Source of the DNA: CAZQFV01 sp964592645
Lineage (GTDB): Bacteria; Chloroflexota; Chloroflexia; DTKN01
Assembly: GCA_964592645.1 (NCBI GenBank)
Contig: CAZQFV010000020.1
Span: 1 to 64,000 of the forward strand
Direction of reading: 5' to 3'
DNA length: 64,000 nt
A program made the position numbers and the translations under genes. Below are positions 7,546 through 16,404 of the stretch, piece after piece; positions within the stretch are counted from its first letter, which is position 1; each line of letters opens with the position of its first letter. Under the pieces are notes generated by a model. The model did not search any database. It worked only from the letters and a program-made list of their open reading frames with translations, and was not told the origin of the DNA.

Positions 7546-8889
7546 GTGCGCAGCCGGATGCCGCTGAAGGAACGCCTTTGGTCCTTGCTGGACCGCCGTC
7601 TCGGCGGGCTGTTCACCGCCGCCGCCGTCCTGCTCTACCTGGCCCTCCTGGCGGGGCGCGGGACCCTGGGGTGGGCCTATGGCCCTCTGCTGGGCGTGCT
7701 GGGGCTGATCCTGGCCGGCCTGGGGCTGCGCCGGCTGCACCGCCGCCAAAGCCTGCGCCTCCGCCTGCGCGCCGCCGCGCCGTCCCTCCTGTTGGTCGGG
7801 ATCGTCTTGCTGGCGCTGGGGCTGCGCCTGTGGCGGGCCCGTCGGGCGGCCCCGGCCCCCGGCGGCGACGAGCCCTTCTTCGTGGAGGCGGCGCTGGGGA
7901 TCATCCAGGGGGGCAACTACCTGCCGCCCGCGCTGCGTTATCCCTCCCTGCTGGTCTATGTCGAGCTGGCGGCGGCCGTGCTGCGCTTTGTCAGCGGCGT
8001 CTCCGGCAACCTGTGGACCTGGCCCACGGAACTCGTGGCGGGCGACCTCTATGCCTGGGGGCGCGGCGCCGTCGCCCTGTTCAGCGCGGCCGCCTTGCTG
8101 CCGGCCTACTGGATTGGGGAGAAGCTCTACGGCCGGCGGGCCGGCCTGTTGGCGGCGCTCTTCCTGGCGCTGCTGCGCATGCACGTCGCCGCCGGGGCCA
8201 TCGTCGCTGCCGAGCCCCTGGCCGGCCTGTTGGCGCTGCTGGCTACATGGTTTGCCCTGCGCCTCCTGGAGGAGGGCCGGTCCGGCTGGGCCCTGGCCGC
8301 GGGGGCCTGCGCCGGCCTGGCCGCGGCCGGCCATTACCCGGCCGGCCTGGTGCTCCTGGCTCCCCTCCTGGCGGCGCTGCTGCTGCGACGGCCCGAACCC
8401 CCGGCTCCCACCCGTGGCACCCTGGTGCTGCTCATCACGGCGGCGGCCCTCGGCGGATTCCTCCTCGGCTGCCCGGCGGCCCTCTTCAAGGTCGATCGGC
8501 TGGTGGCCGGCATGGCCGAGGCCGCGCGGGCCTATTTCCCGGATGAGGGGACTGCCGGCACCGGGCTCAACTACCTGCTGCGGGAAGGGCTGGGCTGGGG
8601 GCCGGCCCTGCTGGTCGCGGCGGGGGCCGCCCTCGTCGCCGCCCGCCTGCGCCGGGCCGATATCGTCCTCTTTTCCTTCCCCGCCCTGCTGTATCTCGCC
8701 CTGCTCCTGCCGCGGGCGCGCTTCCCGCGCGACCTGGTGCTGCTGGCCCCCTTCCTGGCCCTGCTGGCGGCGGTCGGCGTCGAGCGCCTCTGCGCCTGGC
8801 TGGAGCAGCGCTTCCCCGGCCGGCCTGGGGTGCGCTACCTGCCCTGGGGCCTGGCCCTCCTGGGAGCGGTGCTTTTGGTATGGAGTTGA
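7546..8889 (+). CDS. GT-C family (GT39-like) membrane protein
   Basis: This 447-aa membrane protein begins at GTG 7546, three bases after the previous stop and with GGAG about nine bases upstream; ATG 7558 in the same frame is possible. There are around ten hydrophobic segments, and the acidic motif GGDEPFF (Asp108-Glu109) follows the third, as expected for a GT-C glycosyltransferase of the dolichyl-phosphate-mannose type. It is shorter than its upstream neighbour and lacks a large C-terminal soluble domain. The close spacing indicates one operon with the preceding gene. Sugar and acceptor are unknown. Confidence 0.75.
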   Translation: MRSRMPLKERLWSLLDRRLGGLFTAAAVLLYLALLAGRGTLGWAYGPLLGVLGLILAGLGLRRLHRRQSLRLRLRAAAPSLLLVGIVLLALGLRLWRARRAAPAPGGDEPFFVEAALGIIQGGNYLPPALRYPSLLVYVELAAAVLRFVSGVSGNLWTWPTELVAGDLYAWGRGAVALFSAAALLPAYWIGEKLYGRRAGLLAALFLALLRMHVAAGAIVAAEPLAGLLALLATWFALRLLEEGRSGWALAAGACAGLAAAGHYPAGLVLLAPLLAALLLRRPEPPAPTRGTLVLLITAAALGGFLLGCPAALFKVDRLVAGMAEAARAYFPDEGTAGTGLNYLLREGLGWGPALLVAAGAALVAARLRRADIVLFSFPALLYLALLLPRARFPRDLVLLAPFLALLAAVGVERLCAWLEQRFPGRPGVRYLPWGLALLGAVLLVWS

Positions 8890-8932
8890 AAACCGCTGGG
8901 AACCCAGTTGTTGTTGGGGGCATTTTGCCAAG

Positions 8933-8961
8933 TTGCCAATCCCCCTACTTTGTGGTATGAT
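8933..8961 (+). promoter_or_regulatory. Promoter of the YbjN-like gene
   Basis: TTGCCA (8933-8938) and TATGAT (8956-8961) are spaced by 17 bases, with TGG just before the -10 as an extended -10 element. The predicted start of transcription is near 8968, leaving a leader of about 65 bases. Confidence 0.75.
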
Positions 8962-9032
8962 GCCCCCGACTTGGCAACAGTGCCAGGAGTGGATTGCCTC
9001 AGAAAGTCCGAACGACAGGAGGAGGACACACC

Positions 9033-9497
9033 ATGGGCGAGATCTTGGATGCCGTATACCAGTTCTTCAGAGAGGACGATTGGCCGCACACGCAGATCGA
9101 GGGCAAGCCAATCCTGCGCACGGCCTTTTCCGGCAAGAACGGCAACTGGCACTGCTTCGCGCAGGCCCGCGAGGACCAGTACCGTTTCCTCTTCTACTCG
9201 GTCTGCCCGGCCAATACGCCGGAGCCCAAGCGCATGGCCATGGCCGAGTTCCTCACCCGCGCCAACTACGGTCTGATCATCGGCAACTTTGAACTGGACT
9301 TTAACGACGGCGAGGTCCGCTTCAAGACCAGCATCGACGTCGAGGGCGACCGCCTGACCTCGGCGCTGATCAAGCAGATGATCTATGCCAATGTCTTTAC
9401 CTTTGACAAGTATCTGCCCGGCATCATGAAGGTGATGTACACCGACGTCCGGCCGCTGGACGCCGTCAACGAGATCGAGAACCCGCCGGCCTCGTAG
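9033..9497 (+). CDS. YbjN-domain protein
   Basis: This 154-aa soluble protein resembles the YbjN/sensory-transduction-regulator family, a fold related to secretion-chaperone-like proteins. Diagnostic stretches are the N-terminal helix EILDAVYQFFREDDWP, the strand-rich middle (WHCFAQAREDQYRFLFYSV), then AEFLTRANYGLIIGNFELD and the closing helix with KQMIYANVFTFDKYLPGI. ATG 9033 has the near-ideal site AGGAGGAGG at 9017-9025. The gene has its own strong promoter and a terminator-like hairpin, so it is monocistronic. The biochemical role of the family is poorly defined; a chaperone or regulatory role is an inference. Confidence 0.75.
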   Translation: MGEILDAVYQFFREDDWPHTQIEGKPILRTAFSGKNGNWHCFAQAREDQYRFLFYSVCPANTPEPKRMAMAEFLTRANYGLIIGNFELDFNDGEVRFKTSIDVEGDRLTSALIKQMIYANVFTFDKYLPGIMKVMYTDVRPLDAVNEIENPPAS

Positions 9498-9517
9498 CGG
9501 CGGTCCCTCGATACACC

Positions 9518-9596
9518 GCCGGCCCGATGATCGGCCGGCCTTTCGCCAGGGGTCCCATCTGCTTCCCCGCAAGCTATCGGGAGGCAGAGGGGACCC
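9518..9596. terminator. Two hairpins between convergent genes (likely bidirectional terminator)
   Basis: The first hairpin is GCCGGCC (9518-9524) paired with GGCCGGC (9533-9539), followed by CTTTC on the plus strand. The second has an 18-bp stem, arms 9550-9567 and 9579-9596, with one mismatch and one G-U pair around an 11-base loop. The site lies between the YbjN gene (+) and the membrane-protein operon (-). U-tracts are weak on both strands. Confidence 0.5.
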
Positions 9597-9617
9597 TGTT
9601 GGTATCGGCGGTCCCCC

Positions 9618-11702
9618 CTACGGATTCTGCGGGGCCCACCAGACGGCCCGCACCCAGACCTGACCTGTTGTCTGCAGGGCCACCTCGTGGGAGCCTGCGG
9701 ACAGCGGAAGGGGATCCAGGCAGAGCGGATCGGCTGCCGCCACTACAGGCCGCTGCGTCTGGCCGTCCACGGTCACCGTCAGGGTGGCTCCGGCCTGGAG
9801 TGCTACGGCCGCTAGGCAGACCCGGCCGGCTGCGGCATCCGGCAGCACCAGCCGCAGGCCGGACGTCCCGGTGACCAGGCGCGCCGGCCCCTCCCGCCAG
9901 GTCCACTCTCCCCATCCCGGCCCCATTTCCCAGAAGGCCGCCCCCGCGGCCGGCACGCGATAGGCCACCGTTTCGCCGTCCTCGTAGGCCGGCGCGCCCA
10001 GGAGGTTCCCGGCCAGGCCTTGCGCGGCCTGCATCTGCGCCGGGGTGAGCGATGCCCGGGGCAGGACCACGTACCCGGCGTTGTAGTAGGCCAGGGCCGC
10101 CACGGCCTGCTCTCGCCAGGAGGCCAGGTCCGGCTCGGTGATCTCGCGCCGCACCCGCAGCGCCTTGAAGGCGCGGAATCCGGGGATCTCGGCGTAGGGG
10201 AGGTGCGGGTCGCCGCGCGAGATATACCCGCCAAAGATCGGGTGCTCGTGCACCGTCTGGTAGAGCATGCGCTCGGTGTGCTCGATCGACTCGTAGACGA
10301 AAGGCAGCTCCAGCAGCGCGCCGCCCGTGCGATCCTGGCGGAGCCAATGGTAAAAGGGCGGGATATGGGCGGTCGTGGTGGGAAAGGGCACCCAGGTCAG
10401 TTCGGCGCAGACGGCCAGGGCCAGCGCCCCGGCCCAGAGCAGCCGCCCGCGCTCGCCGTGGACGCGCCGCTGCAGCAGGCCGGCCGCGCCGACGCTGCCC
10501 AGCACCCCTACGGCCAGGGTCACCAGCAGCGCAAAGCGCGCCGGGGTGCGCCAGATGTCCATCAGCGGCAGCAGGTGCAGCAGCGCGTAAGGGAGAAAGA
10601 CGCGCCGCCCGCCCACCAGGACGATCTCCCCGGCCCAGTGCAGCACCGGCCCCAGGGAGAGCACGGCAAAGAGGAAGGCGGCGAGCGCCCAGAACCCGCG
10701 CCCGGACCAGCGCCGCGCCGCGCCCGCACCGGCCAGGAGGAGGGGGACGAGGCCCAGGTAGAGCACCCCCTCGCCCCGGTTGCCGCCGCTGTAGGCGTTG
10801 TAGAGCGGCGCCGTCCGGGAGCCCCAGAGGGGATGGGCCGGCCCGGGAGTGACATAAGCCAGGGGGTCGGCGGAAAAGACCACTGCGTAGCCCGCGAAGA
10901 GGCGCACCTCCGAGCTGGTGGCCTGGGCCCGCACCATCGGCACCCACTGTATGGATAGGACGGCCAGGGCCCCGGCGACCACCAGCGCCGCCCGGCCGGC
11001 CGCCCCCCACAGCGGCCGGCCGCGAAAGCGCCCGGCGATCAGCTTCGCCAGCACAAAGAGCCCCGTCCAGGCCAGGGCATAGAGGCAGTAGTACCAGTCG
11101 GTCCAGGAGACCAGCAGCAGGAAGAGGATCGCCAGGAGGAACCGTCCCACGCGCGCCTGCTTCCAAGTGCGCAGCAGCGCCCAGGCGTAGAACGGCACCC
11201 ACTGCAGCGACAGCATGTGCAGGTGGCCCAGCACGTGGGTCAGGTGGTAGGAGGAGAAGGAAAAGATCGTCCCGCCGAGGAAGGCTGCGCCCCAGCGGGC
11301 GGCCGGCGTCAGGTCGGGCCACTCCTCCAGTACTTCGCGCCCGAGCAGGAACCCGCCGCACCCGGCGGCGATGAAGGAGAAGATGGCCATCACGCCGTAG
11401 GCCGCCACCGGCCCCCACAGCACGGTGATCGGCAGTGCCATGACCGTGTTGGTCGGTGAGAGGGTGTGAAAGAGCAGGCTGGCGCCGTGGGGCGCGTAGA
11501 GGAGCGGGGTGAACAGGAGCGGGCTGTGTCCCTCCCAGAGGGCGTAGCGCACCCACCACAGGTTCCAGGTGTTCTGCCAGATGTCCACGTCGTTGCCGGG
11601 GACGGCCTGCCCCAGGCGAGCCGGCAGCGGCCAGAGCATGGCGACGGCCATAGCGGTGTAGGCCAAGACGACCGCCAGCGCGGGCAGCCAGCGCCGTTTC
11701 AC
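9618..11702 (-). CDS. Large polytopic membrane protein, GT-C-like
   Basis: This 694-aa protein has an N-terminal signal-anchor and about 11-12 membrane segments up to residue ~430. An acidic first loop (GNDVDIWQNTWNLWW) and the FHTLSPTNT loop are typical of GT-C-type integral membrane glycosyltransferases and relatives such as YfhO-like proteins. The last ~250 residues are extracytoplasmic, ending in a beta-sandwich region. The start is GTG 11702, overlapping the upstream stop as GTGA, so it is translationally coupled to the preceding membrane protein. The catalytic role is inferred from topology and neighbours; no specific enzyme can be named. Confidence 0.6.
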   Translation of the reverse strand: MKRRWLPALAVVLAYTAMAVAMLWPLPARLGQAVPGNDVDIWQNTWNLWWVRYALWEGHSPLLFTPLLYAPHGASLLFHTLSPTNTVMALPITVLWGPVAAYGVMAIFSFIAAGCGGFLLGREVLEEWPDLTPAARWGAAFLGGTIFSFSSYHLTHVLGHLHMLSLQWVPFYAWALLRTWKQARVGRFLLAILFLLLVSWTDWYYCLYALAWTGLFVLAKLIAGRFRGRPLWGAAGRAALVVAGALAVLSIQWVPMVRAQATSSEVRLFAGYAVVFSADPLAYVTPGPAHPLWGSRTAPLYNAYSGGNRGEGVLYLGLVPLLLAGAGAARRWSGRGFWALAAFLFAVLSLGPVLHWAGEIVLVGGRRVFLPYALLHLLPLMDIWRTPARFALLVTLAVGVLGSVGAAGLLQRRVHGERGRLLWAGALALAVCAELTWVPFPTTTAHIPPFYHWLRQDRTGGALLELPFVYESIEHTERMLYQTVHEHPIFGGYISRGDPHLPYAEIPGFRAFKALRVRREITEPDLASWREQAVAALAYYNAGYVVLPRASLTPAQMQAAQGLAGNLLGAPAYEDGETVAYRVPAAGAAFWEMGPGWGEWTWREGPARLVTGTSGLRLVLPDAAAGRVCLAAVALQAGATLTVTVDGQTQRPVVAAADPLCLDPLPLSAGSHEVALQTTGQVWVRAVWWAPQNP

Positions 11703-13201
11703 GGGGCCCCTCCCCGGGGGCGGTACAGGTACAGCCCCCCCCGTTCCTGCCAGAGGGCATAGTGGGCCCGCAGCGCGTCCAGCGGTCCGGGGGTCCAGCG
11801 CACCAGCTCGCTTCGGCCGGCGGCGAACTCGTCCAGGTCGTAGGACAGGACGACTAGGGAGAACTTTTCGCCGGTGATCTCACGTGTCAGCTCCCCGTCG
11901 TCCCACAGGCCGGCCCGCGTCAGTTGGGCCATCATGAAGGGGTCGTCGTAGCGCGGCTCGTGGCCGCACAGCAGGAGCATGCCGACGTCTTCGGAGAGGA
12001 CGGGGGCCGGCGTCTGCCGCAAGGTGGCGCAGGCCGCCCCCAATTCCTGGGCGCGCCCGGGCGAGGCCAGCAGGTCGGGCCGGTACCAGTGCAGTGGGTT
12101 GGGGATGAGGGCCAGTTGGAGGATGGCCAGGCCCAGCAGGAGCAGGCGCCCGGCCGGCCGGCCCCGCGGAGTTTCCCCCGGAAAGAGCGCCAGGCCGGCC
12201 GCCAGGGCCATGCCCAGGAGGAGCGGCAACTGGAAGCTCCAGTTGGTGCCGATGCGCCCGCCGGTGAGCAGGAAGAGCAGCCCGCCGCCGAGCAGCACCA
12301 GGGCCGGCCGGCCGGGCGCCTGGCGTACCGCCCGGCAGGCTCCCACTGCGGCCAGCAGCGCCAGCACGGGCGTCAAGACCAGCAGCGGCTCGGCCGTCGA
12401 CCACCAGTGGGCCGGGTCCCATGGCAAGCGGTGAAAGCCAAAGGTGTGCAGGAGAAAGCTGCCCCCGGTGAGCGCGTTCAGCAGGAAAAGGGACCCGGCG
12501 GTGAGGGCGGCGGCCAACGCACCTACCGCCAACCCTTTCCGCGGCCGGCGCAGGAACAGGTAGAGCAGCGCCGGACCCGTGCAGACGATCGTGTTCTGCT
12601 TGCTCATGAACCCCAGGGCAAACCACAGCGCCGCCAGGTAGGCCCAACGGCTCTCCTCGAACCGCACCACCCAGTAGAGGGTCAGCACGATCAGCAGCAG
12701 CGCCAGGGTGTCCGGCTTGGCCAGGGTGGACCAGATGAGCATGGTGCCCACCGAGAGCGGCAGCAGCCCCACCGTGAGCGCTCCGTGCCAGGGCAGGCCC
12801 AGCCGCCGGCCGAGCGCGCCCAGCAGCGCGCAGCTCCCCAGGCTCGACAGCAGGGCGATTAGCCGGCCGGGGAGCAGCGTTGGGCCGGCCGCCCGCAGGA
12901 ACGGCGCCGTGAGGAAGTAGAAGAGCGGCGTGTAGGCCGAGGAGACGAACTCCCCGCCCGCCAGCGGGCGGTACACCGCCGCCCCGCGGGCCAGCAGCAG
13001 CGCCGAGTGCAGGGTAACCCCCTCGTCATAGTCCACCGGGAAGGGGAAGAGGACCGTGCGCACGGAGTAGACCAGGAAGAACACGGCCCGGGCCGCCACG
13101 ACGGCCAGGAGCGCCCACGGCAGCGCCGCCAGCCACCAGGTCGCGCCCCGCGCTCCTGTAGCCGTTCTTGCCTTGGGTCTGCCGGTCTCTTGCTGCTCCA
13201 T
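11699..13201 (-). CDS. GT-C family (GT39-like) membrane protein
   Basis: This is a 500-aa polytopic protein when started at ATG 13201; ATG 13249 would add 16 basic residues. Neither start has a strong ribosome binding site, and I prefer 13201 because the extension looks unstructured. About ten membrane segments follow. The first outside loop carries VDYDEGVTL, the acidic Asp-Glu pair expected of GT-C glycosyltransferases, and then VSSAYTPLFYFLTAPFLR as in GT39 relatives. It is upstream of and coupled to the 694-aa membrane protein, forming a two-gene operon convergent to the YbjN gene. Confidence 0.7.
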   Translation of the reverse strand: MEQQETGRPKARTATGARGATWWLAALPWALLAVVAARAVFFLVYSVRTVLFPFPVDYDEGVTLHSALLLARGAAVYRPLAGGEFVSSAYTPLFYFLTAPFLRAAGPTLLPGRLIALLSSLGSCALLGALGRRLGLPWHGALTVGLLPLSVGTMLIWSTLAKPDTLALLLIVLTLYWVVRFEESRWAYLAALWFALGFMSKQNTIVCTGPALLYLFLRRPRKGLAVGALAAALTAGSLFLLNALTGGSFLLHTFGFHRLPWDPAHWWSTAEPLLVLTPVLALLAAVGACRAVRQAPGRPALVLLGGGLLFLLTGGRIGTNWSFQLPLLLGMALAAGLALFPGETPRGRPAGRLLLLGLAILQLALIPNPLHWYRPDLLASPGRAQELGAACATLRQTPAPVLSEDVGMLLLCGHEPRYDDPFMMAQLTRAGLWDDGELTREITGEKFSLVVLSYDLDEFAAGRSELVRWTPGPLDALRAHYALWQERGGLYLYRPRGGAP

Positions 13202-13262
13202 GGTAGCCGCCCGGATGTGCCGGTGAACAGATCTGGTCAGACGATACATAAGTTTTTTTCAA

Positions 13263-13294
13263 CCTATGTCATCCGTGTTCATCTGTGTCCCATT
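13263..13294. repeat. Dispersed A/C-rich intergenic repeat (ACACGGATGAC type)
   Basis: Read on the minus strand this short stretch contains GACACAGATGAACACGGATG followed by a run of A. It resembles related purine-rich, roughly 12-base periodic stretches near 16405, 38957 and 44800 in this window. It supplies the last codons and the stop of the MFS gene. Confidence 0.4.
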
Positions 13295-14736
13295 TCCCCG
13301 CTTTCCTTGGACCGCGGCCGCCGCGCGGTCGCGCGTGGGTACCGTATGCGCCGCCAGACCGCCGCGGGATAGAACCGTGCCCGTTGACCGATGTAGGCCA
13401 GGGCCTCGCGCACCGGTCGGGCCCGCGGCTCGTGGATCCAGGAGAGCGGGATCTGCGTGCTCCAGCGGACCAGCCCGCCCAGGCCGAACAGGAGCTGCTC
13501 CGGCTCCAGCCGCCAACCCCCCAGCGACAGCGGCCGGGCGGGGAGCGTGGCCCCGGAGAGGAGCATCGTCGCCATCATCGCCACCCCCGAAAAGGCGCCG
13601 AACACCGCCGAGTAGACCTGGCGCTTGTCGTCGGGGGCGATGGCCAGGACAAAGTTCGTGGCCACGATGCCGGCCCCCGACCACATGATCCCCGATGTCG
13701 CCGCCTCGAAATAGACCAGCCCATAGTGCTGCGGCGTGACAAACACCCACAGGATCGGGTTCAGCCCGCCCAGCACCAGCGCCAGCCGCATGGCCGTCTT
13801 GTTGCCGAAGCGGTCGATGAGCGTCCCCCAGGGGCGCAGGGCCGCCAGGGAGGTGAAGGTGGAGATCGTCCCATAAACCTGGATATTGACCATGGACATG
13901 CCCAGCTTCTTGATCATGAAGGGTGTCCAGAAGGGCGAGGCGATGCCCACGGCCAGCATCCACCACAGGCCGTAGACAAGCAGGCGGCGAAAGTTGCCGT
14001 CGCGCAGCGGCACGGCCACCAGGTCCCAGAAGCGTTCTCCTTCGACAGGCTTGGCGTGCTCCGGCTGCCGGGCCAGGATCAGGGTGCCGATCAGCCCCAC
14101 GGCCACGCTGAAGCCAAAGACGATGCCCAGTCCATAGGGCAGGTTGGCAGGGTGGAAGAAGCTTTCCGCCGCTATGGCAGAGCGGATCGCCTGGATGACG
14201 CGGCCGGCCTCGGAGTTGAACAGATCGATGAAGGCGCCAAAGAGGTAGCCGAACAGCAGCCCGACGACCAGGAGCACCTGGTTGCGCCGCGAGAAGAAGC
14301 GCCCCCGGATTTGCAGCGGGATCATGTCCGAGATCCATGCCACCCACAGGTTGGTGCTCACGGCCTGGAGGGAGGCGTTGAGGAAAAAGATCCCCAGGAA
14401 CACGGCCATGGCCGTCTCGTCCGGCAGCAGGAAGGGCAGGGCAATGTAGGCCAGGGGCAAGGTTCGACCGATGACGATCAGCGGCAGGATTACCCGCCGG
14501 CGCGAGGTCATGCGCCGGGTCAGGGCCACGCCCAGCAGTTGGAACACCTGGGACAACTGTCCGGTGGCCGAGAGGATGCCAAAGTGCATCGGTGTGGCCC
14601 CGAGCAGCACGGCAAACTTGGTGAGGAACGGGCTGCCGGCCGCCGCCAGTCCGAAGTGGACCTGGGCGAAAGCGCCCTCGATCGTAGATATCCTGGTCGT
14701 CTGCCGGATTTCGGCCTGCTGTGCAATCGGCTCCAT
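13279..14736 (-). CDS. Major facilitator superfamily transporter
   Basis: This 485-aa protein has twelve predicted membrane segments, with the first near residues 28-50. The cytoplasmic loop 2-3 region carries the basic RRMTSRRRVILP stretch in place of a canonical MFS motif A, and TNLWVAWISDMIPLQIRGRFFSRRN fits the loop between helices 4 and 5 of MFS permeases. The last ten residues run into a dispersed repeat, so the C-terminus may have been remodelled. A -10 box ends eight bases before ATG 14736, implying a leaderless mRNA. Substrate is unknown. Confidence 0.8.
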   Translation of the reverse strand: MEPIAQQAEIRQTTRISTIEGAFAQVHFGLAAAGSPFLTKFAVLLGATPMHFGILSATGQLSQVFQLLGVALTRRMTSRRRVILPLIVIGRTLPLAYIALPFLLPDETAMAVFLGIFFLNASLQAVSTNLWVAWISDMIPLQIRGRFFSRRNQVLLVVGLLFGYLFGAFIDLFNSEAGRVIQAIRSAIAAESFFHPANLPYGLGIVFGFSVAVGLIGTLILARQPEHAKPVEGERFWDLVAVPLRDGNFRRLLVYGLWWMLAVGIASPFWTPFMIKKLGMSMVNIQVYGTISTFTSLAALRPWGTLIDRFGNKTAMRLALVLGGLNPILWVFVTPQHYGLVYFEAATSGIMWSGAGIVATNFVLAIAPDDKRQVYSAVFGAFSGVAMMATMLLSGATLPARPLSLGGWRLEPEQLLFGLGGLVRWSTQIPLSWIHEPRARPVREALAYIGQRARFYPAAVWRRIRYPRATARRPRSKESGEMGHR

Positions 14737-14743
14737 GGAAAGG

Positions 14744-14752
14744 ATTATAGCA
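14744..14752 (-). promoter_or_regulatory. Extended -10 promoter giving a leaderless MFS transcript
   Basis: On the minus strand TGC precedes TATAAT (14749-14744). The predicted +1 at about 14737 coincides with the ATG at 14736, so the mRNA would have essentially no 5' leader. The -35 position is poor. Confidence 0.55.
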
Positions 14753-14786
14753 CAGATCTGCGGTTTGTGAGAGTGCTGGTGGGGGG

Positions 14787-14819
14787 AAAAAGACGGGGGC
14801 GCTGTGAAGCGCCCCCGTC
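14787..14819 (-). terminator. Rho-independent terminator of the 416-aa glutamate dehydrogenase gene
   Basis: A perfect 11-bp stem, arms 14792-14802 and 14809-14819, closes a six-base loop. On the minus strand it is followed by five U residues (A-run 14787-14791). It lies about 130 bases after the gene's stop. Confidence 0.85.
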
Positions 14820-14950
14820 GTCTTGCTCCAGATAGAATTCGCTATCGCCGGCCGAGGGATGAGTAGCAGGTGGCCAGTGTCCCCGGCCTCAATGCCTCAT
14901 CCGGGCATACGCGGCAAGATCGGTGTCCTGTCCGTGGCCGCGATCCGTTT

Positions 14951-16201
14951 CTACACCCAGCCGCGCAGCTTGGCGGCGTCCGCCACCCGCTTGACCGCTA
15001 CCATGTAGGCGGCCATGCGGTTGTTGACCTTGTGCTTCTGGGCCATCTCGTGGACGGCGTGGAAGGCCGCGGTCATCTTGGCGTCGAGCTTGGCGTAGAC
15101 CTCCTCGATCGGCCAGTAATAATCGTAGGCGTTCTGGACCTGCTCAAAGTAGGAAACCGTCACCCCGCCGGCGTTGCACAGAAAGTCGGGAATCACATAG
15201 ACGCCGTTGTGATAGAGGATGTCGTCCGCCTCGGGCGTGGTCGGGCCGTTGGCCAGCTCGGCCGAGATCTTGGCTTTGATCCGCGGGGCGTTGTCGCGGG
15301 TGATGGCGTTCTCCAGGGCCGAGGGGAAGAGGACGACGACGTCCAGTTCCAGCAACTCCTCGTTGGTGATGTTCTGGGCGCCGGGGAAGTTGATCACCGA
15401 GCCGGTCTTTTCCTTGTGGGCGACGCAGGCGTTCAGGTCCAGCCCGTCCCAGTTGAGGATGCCGCCCTTGGAGTCGCTGATGGCGACAACCTTGACGCCG
15501 AGGATCTCGACGCCCAGCTTGTGGGCGAACTGGCCGGCGTTGCCATAGCCCTGGATCGCGGCGGTGGCCCCCTGGAGGTTGATGCCCAGGACCTTGGCCG
15601 CCTCGCGCACGGTGTAGATGCCGCCGCGGGCCGTAGCATCGCCGCGGCCGGCCGACCCGCCGAGCGCCAGCGGCTTGCCGGTGATGACGCCCGGGACGTT
15701 GTACCCGGTCATGATGCTGTACTCGTCCATCATCCAGGCCATGATCTGGGGAGTGGTATAGACATCCGGGGCCGGGACGTCGACCTCGGGCCCGATGTAG
15801 TGGCCCAGGGCGCGGATGTAGCCGCGGCTGATCCGCTCCAACTCGCCGGCCGACAGCTCCTTGGGGTTGCAGATGACGCCACCCTTGCCGCCGCCCAGCG
15901 GGATGTCCACGACCGCGGTCTTCCAGGTCATCCACGCGGCCAACGCGCGGACCGTGTCGATCGTTTCGGTGGGATAGAAGCGGATGCCGCCCTTGGTGGG
16001 TCCGCGGGCGTCGTTGTACTGCACACGAAAGCCCTTGAAGACCCGGTAGGTGCCGTCATCCATGCGCACCGGGAAGGTGACGTGGAACTCGCGCATCGGC
16101 TCGCGCAGAAAGGCCCGCGTGGCCGGGTCGAGGCCGAGGAGCTCGGCCGCCTGGTCGAACTGGTGCTGGGCGATCTTGAAGGGATTCAGTTCCTGTTCCA
16201 T
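14951..16201 (-). CDS. gdhA: Glutamate dehydrogenase (Glu/Leu/Phe/Val dehydrogenase family)
   Basis: This 416-aa enzyme interconverts glutamate with 2-oxoglutarate and ammonia using NAD(P). The N-terminal substrate domain holds the dimerisation stretch and the catalytic lysine region (GGIRFYP, then PLGGGKGGV near residue 105). The next motif, PAPDVYTTPQIMAWMMDEYS, is typical. The Rossmann domain begins near residue 205 with IQGYGNAGQ (GxGxxG). Length is normal for hexameric bacterial and archaeal GDH. ATG 16201 has GAGGAGG upstream. It has its own TTGACA promoter, a structured 160-base leader and a strong terminator. A second paralogue lies just upstream. Confidence 0.9.
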   Translation of the reverse strand: MEQELNPFKIAQHQFDQAAELLGLDPATRAFLREPMREFHVTFPVRMDDGTYRVFKGFRVQYNDARGPTKGGIRFYPTETIDTVRALAAWMTWKTAVVDIPLGGGKGGVICNPKELSAGELERISRGYIRALGHYIGPEVDVPAPDVYTTPQIMAWMMDEYSIMTGYNVPGVITGKPLALGGSAGRGDATARGGIYTVREAAKVLGINLQGATAAIQGYGNAGQFAHKLGVEILGVKVVAISDSKGGILNWDGLDLNACVAHKEKTGSVINFPGAQNITNEELLELDVVVLFPSALENAITRDNAPRIKAKISAELANGPTTPEADDILYHNGVYVIPDFLCNAGGVTVSYFEQVQNAYDYYWPIEEVYAKLDAKMTAAFHAVHEMAQKHKVNNRMAAYMVAVKRVADAAKLRGWV

Positions 16202-16234
16202 TTCCTTGCCTCCTCATCGAGTTCTTGCTTCTTT

Positions 16235-16332
16235 GGACAGGATGCCTCAGCGCATTGCCTGTCCTGCCGACCGGACCTATTTGTGCCAACTGGTGCACTT
16301 GGGTAGGCATAAGAAAGACCCCGTTCAGGGGT
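16235..16332 (-). promoter_or_regulatory. Structured 5' leader of the glutamate dehydrogenase gene
   Basis: Within the ~160-base leader, a hairpin pairs 16258-16264 with 16235-16241 (7 bp) and stacks on an inner 4-bp stem (16252-16255 with 16242-16245). Its 3' arm lies close to the ribosome binding site. A second small hairpin (16328-16332 with 16318-16322) is followed on the minus strand by CTTTCTT, terminator-like. The leader could act as an attenuator, but no known riboswitch is recognised. Confidence 0.4.
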
Positions 16333-16370
16333 AATTCTGTGCCGGCTTTATCGTTTCCATTGGCGTAGGA

Positions 16371-16399
16371 ATTGTAGCACCGGAAGGTGGAACTGTCAA
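16371..16399 (-). promoter_or_regulatory. Promoter of the 416-aa glutamate dehydrogenase gene
   Basis: TTGACA (16399-16394) and TACAAT (16376-16371) on the minus strand are spaced by exactly 17 bases. Transcription should start near 16364, leaving a leader of about 160 bases. Confidence 0.8.
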
Positions 16400-16404
16400 A
16401 TTGG

